NCBI GenBank assembly: GCA_009773645.1
Contig: WSYB01000002.1
Coordinates: 1-64,000 of the forward strand
Length of the DNA stretch: 64,000 nucleotides
Origin: Geobacteraceae bacterium
Lineage (GTDB): Bacteria > Desulfobacterota > Desulfuromonadia > Geobacterales > Geobacteraceae
Direction of reading: 5' to 3'
Both the position numbers and the translations under genes were made by a program. Below, piece by piece: positions 59,428 to 64,000 of this stretch; position 1 is the stretch's first letter, and every line of letters begins with the position of its first letter. The notes beneath the pieces were generated by a model that ran no database searches, was not told the origin of the DNA, and saw only the letters and a program-made list of their open reading frames with translations.

Positions 59428-60933
59428 ATGTTCAAAAAAGTCCTTATAGCCAACAGGGGTGAGATAGCCGTCAGGGCCATCCGCGCCTGTAAAGAGCTTG
59501 AAATCGCGACAGTTGCAGTCTATTCCGAGGCTGACCGCGCAGCCCTCCACGTCCGGGTGGCGGACGAGGCTTACTGCATCGGCCCTCCACCCAGCAGCCA
59601 GTCGTATCTCGTCATGGACAGGATCATCGAGGTGGCCAAGAAGTCCGGCGCAGACGCCATCCACCCCGGCTACGGTTTCCTCGCGGAAAACCCCGTCTTT
59701 GCCGAGCGCTGCGAAAAGGAGGGAATCACCTTCATTGGCCCCAACCCTTACGCCATCAGGATTATGGGGAACAAGACAACGTCGCGGGTTGCCGTCGCCG
59801 AGATGGGGGTCCCCCTTGTCCCCGGCATGAAGGAGAACCTCACCTCCGAGCAGCACGCCATTGAGTGGGCGGAAAAGATCGGTTTTCCGCTTATGATGAA
59901 GGCGGCTTCAGGCGGCGGCGGCAAGGGGATGCGGATGGTCTCCGGAATGGAAGACGTGGCCTCTGCCTACCGTTCCGCCAAGTCGGAGGCGCTGCACTCC
60001 TTCGGCGACGACGCCGTCTATATGGAGCGCTACGTGGAAAATCCGCGCCATGTGGAGATCCAGGTGGTCGGTGACAAGCACGGCAACATCATTTACTGCA
60101 TGGAGCGCGAGTGCTCCATCCAGCGGCGCCACCAGAAGGTCATCGAGGAGGCGCCGTCGGTCATAGTGGACGATGACATGCGCCGCCGGATGGGGGAGGC
60201 TGCGGTGAACGCCGCCCGTACGGTCAATTATGATTCGGTCGGTACCGTGGAATTCATCGTTTCCGGCAGGACCAGGGAGTTCTTCTTTCTGGAGATGAAC
60301 ACCCGCCTCCAGGTGGAGCATCCGGTGACCGAGATGGTGCTCGGCATCGACCTCTGCAAGGAGATGATCAGGATTGCAGCAGGCATGCCGCTTTCCTACA
60401 AGCAGGAAGATATTAAGATCCGCGGCCACGCCATTGAGTGCCGCATTTATGCCGAGGACCCGAACAACAAATTCCTCCCGACCCCCGGCAGGATCACGAC
60501 CCTGCGTGTCCCGGGCGGCCCCTGGGTGCGTGACGAGACCGGCATGTACGAAGGGCTGGATGTTCCCATTTACTACGATCCGATTCTCTCCAAGCTGGTA
60601 GTATGGGGTGGCGACCGGGAGAAATGCATCGCCCGCACCCTGCGCGCCCTCTCCGAATACGTGGTTAAAGGTATTAAAACCACCATCCCGTTTCACGTGA
60701 GGGTGATGAAAAACGAGCACTTCATCAAGGGGGACTTCGACACCAACTTCATCGACAAACAGTTCGTCATGGAAGACGAGGCCCGTGAAAAGCCCTATGA
60801 AGACGTCGCGCTGGTCGCTGCGGCCATCAAGACCTACCGGCGCGATAAGGCCAGGGCGCAGAGAATCCTCGGCGGCGCCGAACAGGCCCAGGCCATCTCA
60901 CCCTGGAAGCTGAGCGGCAGGGTGAAGAGATAG
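59428..60933 (+). CDS. Acyl-CoA carboxylase, biotin carboxylase subunit
   Basis: A 501-residue biotin carboxylase that carboxylates the carrier's biotin with ATP and bicarbonate. Motifs: [46 protein letters not shown] (ATP lid), [44 protein letters not shown]. The length is about 50 residues more than a plain AccC, with a basic C-terminal part. It is similar in design to the N-terminal part of the pyruvate carboxylase at 49.9 kb but is a separate gene. AAAGGAG before the ATG. Confidence 0.93.
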   Translation: MFKKVLIANRGEIAVRAIRACKELEIATVAVYSEADRAALHVRVADEAYCIGPPPSSQSYLVMDRIIEVAKKSGADAIHPGYGFLAENPVFAERCEKEGITFIGPNPYAIRIMGNKTTSRVAVAEMGVPLVPGMKENLTSEQHAIEWAEKIGFPLMMKAASGGGGKGMRMVSGMEDVASAYRSAKSEALHSFGDDAVYMERYVENPRHVEIQVVGDKHGNIIYCMERECSIQRRHQKVIEEAPSVIVDDDMRRRMGEAAVNAARTVNYDSVGTVEFIVSGRTREFFFLEMNTRLQVEHPVTEMVLGIDLCKEMIRIAAGMPLSYKQEDIKIRGHAIECRIYAEDPNNKFLPTPGRITTLRVPGGPWVRDETGMYEGLDVPIYYDPILSKLVVWGGDREKCIARTLRALSEYVVKGIKTTIPFHVRVMKNEHFIKGDFDTNFIDKQFVMEDEAREKPYEDVALVAAAIKTYRRDKARAQRILGGAEQAQAISPWKLSGRVKR

Positions 60934-60961
60934 AATACATTATCAAGAGGAGCTCTTGCAT

Positions 60962-61483
60962 ATGCCATACATAACAACCTATAAGGGCGAAGAGATAAAG
61001 ACGAGGGTCGAAGAGGTCCGTCCGAACTTTTACAGGGTGGTGCTGGGGGAGAGGGAGTACGAGGTGGACTTCCTGGAGCCCCAGAAGAACCTCTACTCAC
61101 TGATCATCGGCGGGAAATCGTACGAGGTGGACGTGGACGCTCCGGAAGGGAGTGATGTTTACGGGGTCGGCATTCTGGGGGACCACTTCGAAGTCGAGGT
61201 GGTGGAAGAGAAGAAGAAAAAACTGGCCGCCAAGCTGGCCATCGGCGTTTCCGGCCGACAGGACATGAAGTCCCCCATGGCGGGCAATGTCTGGAAGCTA
61301 CTGGTGAAGGAAGGGGACCGGGTGACGGCAGGGGAGGTCCTCCTGATCCTGGAGGCCATGAAGATGGAGAACGAGATCAAGTCCCCCATTGACGGTACCG
61401 TTACCTCTGTTGCCGCCAAAGAAGGGGTGCCGGTGGCTGCCGGCGATCCGCTCTGCGTGGTTGAGCCGCCGGAAGAAGGTTGA
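60962..61483 (+). CDS. Biotin carboxyl carrier protein
   Basis: A 173-residue carrier. The last 75 residues are a biotinyl domain with Lys134 in EAMKMENEI; before it lies a beta-rich region ([33 protein letters not shown]) of unknown role that probably docks to the carboxyltransferase. It follows the biotin carboxylase by 28 bp and completes the carboxyltransferase-carboxylase-carrier set. AAGAGGAG stands before the ATG at 60962. Confidence 0.92.
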   Translation: MPYITTYKGEEIKTRVEEVRPNFYRVVLGEREYEVDFLEPQKNLYSLIIGGKSYEVDVDAPEGSDVYGVGILGDHFEVEVVEEKKKKLAAKLAIGVSGRQDMKSPMAGNVWKLLVKEGDRVTAGEVLLILEAMKMENEIKSPIDGTVTSVAAKEGVPVAAGDPLCVVEPPEEG

Positions 61484-61575
61484 CAGGCTTCCATGAAGGC
61501 CGTCCTTTCCCTCCACTTTGATTCGGCCGAAAGAGCAATCGTCGATTATCTTGATCCCGTCTCACCTCCGTGCGT

Positions 61576-62799
61576 TCACAACCCTCCCTCTGTCTCCTCC
61601 ATCCTGAGCGCCTTCTTTATCTCGTCGTTGATGCTCTCCGGCAGCCCCTTCATCTCGATATTGAGAAATCCGCGGACAATGGCCGCCGTCGCCTCTTCAC
61701 TGGTCAGCCCCCGGGCCATGAGATACTCGATCTCCTCCGGCGCGATCTTCCCCACTGCCGCTTCATGGGTCATCTCCACGTCCTTGACGCTCCCCTCTAA
61801 TTCAGGAATGGCGTGGATCTTCCCCTTATCGGACAGAATAAGCCCACGGCACTCCATGTGCGCCTTGACCCCCTCGGCCTCGCCAATGAAATGTCCCCGC
61901 GCGACCACGTTACCACCGGTGGTAATCGCCTTGGAGATGGCTTCAGCCCTGCTCCCCTTCGCCCGCAGGAAAACCCGCGCACCCACGTCGATGTTCGACC
62001 CCTCCGGGGCGAGGAGGATGGAATTGAAGCGGGCGGTGGCGTTTTCGCCCACACAGTAGGCGGTAGGATACGCCTGGAGGGTTTTTACCGGCTTCATGCA
62101 GATGTAGTTACTGAGAAATACCCCGTTTTCCTCGACTATTGCGGCGCTCCTCGGCCGCACGGCAACGTCCGGCGCCCAGTTATGGATCATGGTGAAGGTG
62201 AGCCGGGCGTTTTTCCTGACGTAAAACTCCGAGATGCCGATGTGGAGCCCCGACCGCACGCGGGGAGCCACGGTGCACCCGGTGATGATGTGGAGCTCCG
62301 ACCCTTCTTCGGCGATGACGATATTGTGGACATTCTGGGCAAGACCTTCCTGCGTCATGTACAGGCACGCCTGAAGCGGGAATTCCGCCTTTGCGCCGGG
62401 AAGTGCCCGCAGGAAATAGCCGTGGTGTGGTTTCAGCTCTGCCTGGGCAGTGTATTTATCCACATCCGCCGTCAGGGCCTTCCACCAGTGCTCCTTGAGC
62501 CAGTCGTACTTTTCCAGGGCCGCGGTGATATCCATCACCTCGAGGCCGCTCTGATAGGCTGCCGAGAACACGACCGAGTGGTCCATCTGGAAAAAGGACC
62601 CCTGCCGGCATTCCTCTCCGGCATCGATGCCGACGCTCAGTGCCCGCTCCCCCACCTCGGCATGGAGCTCTTTAAGGCTGGCAACCTTTCCGTGTTCCGC
62701 CGTCTTCGCGGAATAGGCCCCAAGGTCAAGGTCAGGGCCAAACGGAGCCGGCTTGCCGGCCGCGTCTTCTGCCTTCTTTTTCATATCTGTCCGCGACAT
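61576..62799 (-). CDS. SufB/SufD-family Fe-S assembly protein
   Basis: A 407-residue SufB/SufD-family protein (SUF system). The beta-helix middle part (HNIVIAEEGSELHIITGCTVAPRVRSGLHIGISEFYVRKNARLTFTMIHNW) and C-terminal GVKAHMECRGLILSDKGKIHAIPELEG, EMTHEAAVGKIAPEEIEYLMARGL are typical. Together with SufC it forms a minimal Fe-S scaffold as seen in early-branching and anaerobic bacteria. It overlaps SufC by 19 bp (ATG 62799 preceded by GAGGGG). The cysteine and glutamate needed for scaffold activity (Cys in AHMECRG, His in THEAAVG) are present. SufB versus SufD is not settled. Confidence 0.88.
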   Translation of the reverse strand: MSRTDMKKKAEDAAGKPAPFGPDLDLGAYSAKTAEHGKVASLKELHAEVGERALSVGIDAGEECRQGSFFQMDHSVVFSAAYQSGLEVMDITAALEKYDWLKEHWWKALTADVDKYTAQAELKPHHGYFLRALPGAKAEFPLQACLYMTQEGLAQNVHNIVIAEEGSELHIITGCTVAPRVRSGLHIGISEFYVRKNARLTFTMIHNWAPDVAVRPRSAAIVEENGVFLSNYICMKPVKTLQAYPTAYCVGENATARFNSILLAPEGSNIDVGARVFLRAKGSRAEAISKAITTGGNVVARGHFIGEAEGVKAHMECRGLILSDKGKIHAIPELEGSVKDVEMTHEAAVGKIAPEEIEYLMARGLTSEEATAAIVRGFLNIEMKGLPESINDEIKKALRMEETEGGL

Positions 62800-63536
62800 T
62801 GCACACACCCCTCATAACCTTTCGTCCGGATATCCTCGAGGAGGTCCCGTGGATTTCCCGAGCAGTAGACCGTGCCGTCGAGCATGACGAATGCCCGGTC
62901 GGCGTTCACGTAATCCAGGATGTATCCCGAGTGGGTGACGATCAGCCCTGCCGTGCCCCTCTTCGCCGCCGCCTTGTCTTTTTCGAGGAGTTCGTTGATC
63001 GCCTGGCCGACGAGGTGGATGTTGACCAGGTCCACCCCCGAGTCCGGTTCATCGAGCATGATGAACGCGGGGCTCTGGCCGATGAGCTGCAGCAGCTCGG
63101 AGCGCTTGATCTCCCCCCCGGAAAAACCGAGGTTTATGTCCCTTTCCAGGAAATCGAGCAGGTTCAGTTTCCGGGCAAGACCGCTGAGCTCTTCCTCCGC
63201 GTTGCCTCGCCGTTTCTCCAGACAGAAGCGGAGTATCTCCCCGAGCTTTACCCCCCGTACCGCAGGGGGGCGCTGATAGGCCATCCCGATCCCGAGCCGG
63301 GCCCGCTCATCTATGGCAAGCCCCGTAACATCTTTGCCTTTGAAGCGTATGTTGCCGGATTCAACCCGGTATTCCAGCCCCCCCATGATCGCCTTGAGCA
63401 GGGAGGTTTTGCCGCAGCCGTTCGGGCCGAAGAGCACAACTGTCTCCCCCTTGGCGATCTGAAGATTGACATCTCGCAGTATCCGCTTCTCCCCGACACT
63501 GACTGTCAAATCTCTTACATCGAGCAATCTTTCCAT
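62781..63536 (-). CDS. sufC: SufC-like ABC ATPase
   Basis: A 251-residue ABC ATPase. Walker A is GPNGCGKTSLL, the Q-loop YQRPPAVRG, the signature FSGGEIKRSELL and Walker B FIMLDEPDSGVDL, the E-loop form of SufC. It has no membrane domain and sits directly before the SufB/SufD gene with an overlap, so it is the Fe-S assembly ATPase rather than a transporter. A LEDIRTKGYEGCVQCRGQI tail with two Cys is unusual for the family and could bind metal. Confidence 0.9.
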   Translation of the reverse strand: MERLLDVRDLTVSVGEKRILRDVNLQIAKGETVVLFGPNGCGKTSLLKAIMGGLEYRVESGNIRFKGKDVTGLAIDERARLGIGMAYQRPPAVRGVKLGEILRFCLEKRRGNAEEELSGLARKLNLLDFLERDINLGFSGGEIKRSELLQLIGQSPAFIMLDEPDSGVDLVNIHLVGQAINELLEKDKAAAKRGTAGLIVTHSGYILDYVNADRAFVMLDGTVYCSGNPRDLLEDIRTKGYEGCVQCRGQI

Positions 63537-63621
63537 TTCGCTGTCTCGCCAATGCTAGCAGGTAAGGTGCAGAGGGCGGCCACCACGCGGATCCTCCTCT
63601 GTGCGGCCCTTTTGGTACTTC

Positions 63622-63774
63622 TTACCGCTCTGGATTTTCACAGACCGGGCAATGCCCCTCGCCGCTCTCAGGGTCGATCTCCAGTTCTTCCCCGCACACC
63701 TCGCAAATCTCCGAGGGGATCGCTCCCCTTCTCCACTTCCGGTACATTTCCCCGAACCGCTGTAAAACTCCCAT
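63622..63774 (-). CDS. Small zinc-ribbon protein
   Basis: A 50-residue protein with CEVCG and CPVCE pairs at the C-terminus, a classic rubredoxin-like zinc ribbon, after MGVLQRFGEMYRKWRRG. GGAGGG lies before the ATG at 63774. It lies between sufC and the nitroreductase-like gene on the same strand. Function unknown. Confidence 0.65.
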   Translation of the reverse strand: MGVLQRFGEMYRKWRRGAIPSEICEVCGEELEIDPESGEGHCPVCENPER

Positions 63775-63799
63775 GTGCGCGCCCTCCTTGTCCTGGCGG

Positions 63800-64000
63800 T
63801 TAAACTCCCGAGGCATCGCCTCTTATCCTACCGACCGGCATGATGGAAAGTGGTTCTTCTTCGGGTGGCATGGACATAATCCTTTTTACGGCAGCATCGG
63901 CAAAAGCGCCGATAACCACGGTCCCGAGATGAAGAGAAACCGCCTGCAGGTAAACATTTTCCGCCGCATGGCCATGATCCATGTAGACATAGCGGAGTCC
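63800..64000 (-). CDS. Nitroreductase-family protein, C-terminal part
   Basis: The frame is open from the window end to the TAA at 63800 and gives 66 residues: VYMDHGHAAENVYLQAVSLHLGTVVIGAFADAAVKRIMSMPPEEEPLSIMPVG. This is the C-terminal part of nitroreductase/SagB-type FMN proteins (the AAENVYLQAVSLHLGTV helix and PVGR ending). The start lies outside the window, so the subtype cannot be told. Confidence 0.7.
   Translation of the reverse strand, partial: GLRYVYMDHGHAAENVYLQAVSLHLGTVVIGAFADAAVKRIMSMPPEEEPLSIMPVGRIRGDASGV

Overview
The window reads as a chromosome segment of a Geobacteraceae-type bacterium (Geobacter/Geotalea-like, order Desulfuromonadales). The evidence is a mitochondrion-like citrate synthase, a pyruvate carboxylase plus a three-gene acyl-CoA carboxylase, many stand-alone receiver and histidine kinase genes, a SufB/D-SufC pair, and a small GPERR-ending protein of a kind I associate with Geobacter. 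The assignment rests on family resemblance only.

Layout. 1-930: end of rpsA, then ihfB. 1004-5878: a tRNA-Leu(UAA) hot spot. A 2.9-kb degraded element (XRE regulator, ImmA/IrrE protease, small protein, ISAzo13-type transposase remnant, truncated integrase) lies between a copied 5' half of the tRNA and the intact tRNA. A second stretch carrying a lone AAA ATPase ends at a decayed copy of the tRNA 3' end. 5.9-12.2 kb: a PAS histidine kinase, then cysE-iscR-iscS-mnmA-mtaB (cysteine synthesis, sulfur transfer, tRNA thiolation and methylthiolation). 12.2-20.8 kb: the phosphate regulon (phoU, pstB, pstA, pstC, pstS, a PsiE-like gene, phoR, phoB), with GTAAC-type 11-bp-spaced direct repeats as candidate Pho boxes. 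21.4-32.4 kb: acyl-CoA synthetase, M24 peptidase, citrate synthase, AMMECR1 protein, aldehyde dehydrogenase, ndk, rlmN, mtnP and a PfkB kinase. 32.5-40.4 kb: TPR lipoprotein, RodZ-like protein, a signalling cluster (GAF, receivers, UspA, receiver-kinase), an FAD dehydrogenase and an OB/HD nuclease. 40.5-49.6 kb: metallo-hydrolase, coaBC, a zinc phospholipase C-like protein, family-4 uracil-DNA glycosylase, thioesterase, a sigma-54 activator, the NfeD/slipin pair and a parvulin-type isomerase. 49.9-53.3 kb: pyruvate carboxylase. 53.3-57.2 kb: an accessory patch with an LpxR-like gene, the 3' end of a group II intron, an unrecognised two-gene operon, an integrase scrap, and a REP-associated transposase that cut the front off an acyl carrier protein gene. 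57.4-64 kb: a small Geobacter-type protein, the acyl-CoA carboxylase trio, SufB/D-SufC, a zinc-ribbon protein and the start-less end of a nitroreductase-like gene.

The most striking structure is not a gene. At least ten junctions carry arrays with a strict 7-bp period. The heptamer differs at each place, most arrays fold back on themselves while staying in 7-bp phase, and they reach into the last codons (and sometimes the start codon) of neighbouring genes. The best candidate for an undescribed protein system is the two-gene operon at 54930-55881: a receiver-like soluble protein without the phospho-acceptor Asp, with a membrane-anchored helical partner.
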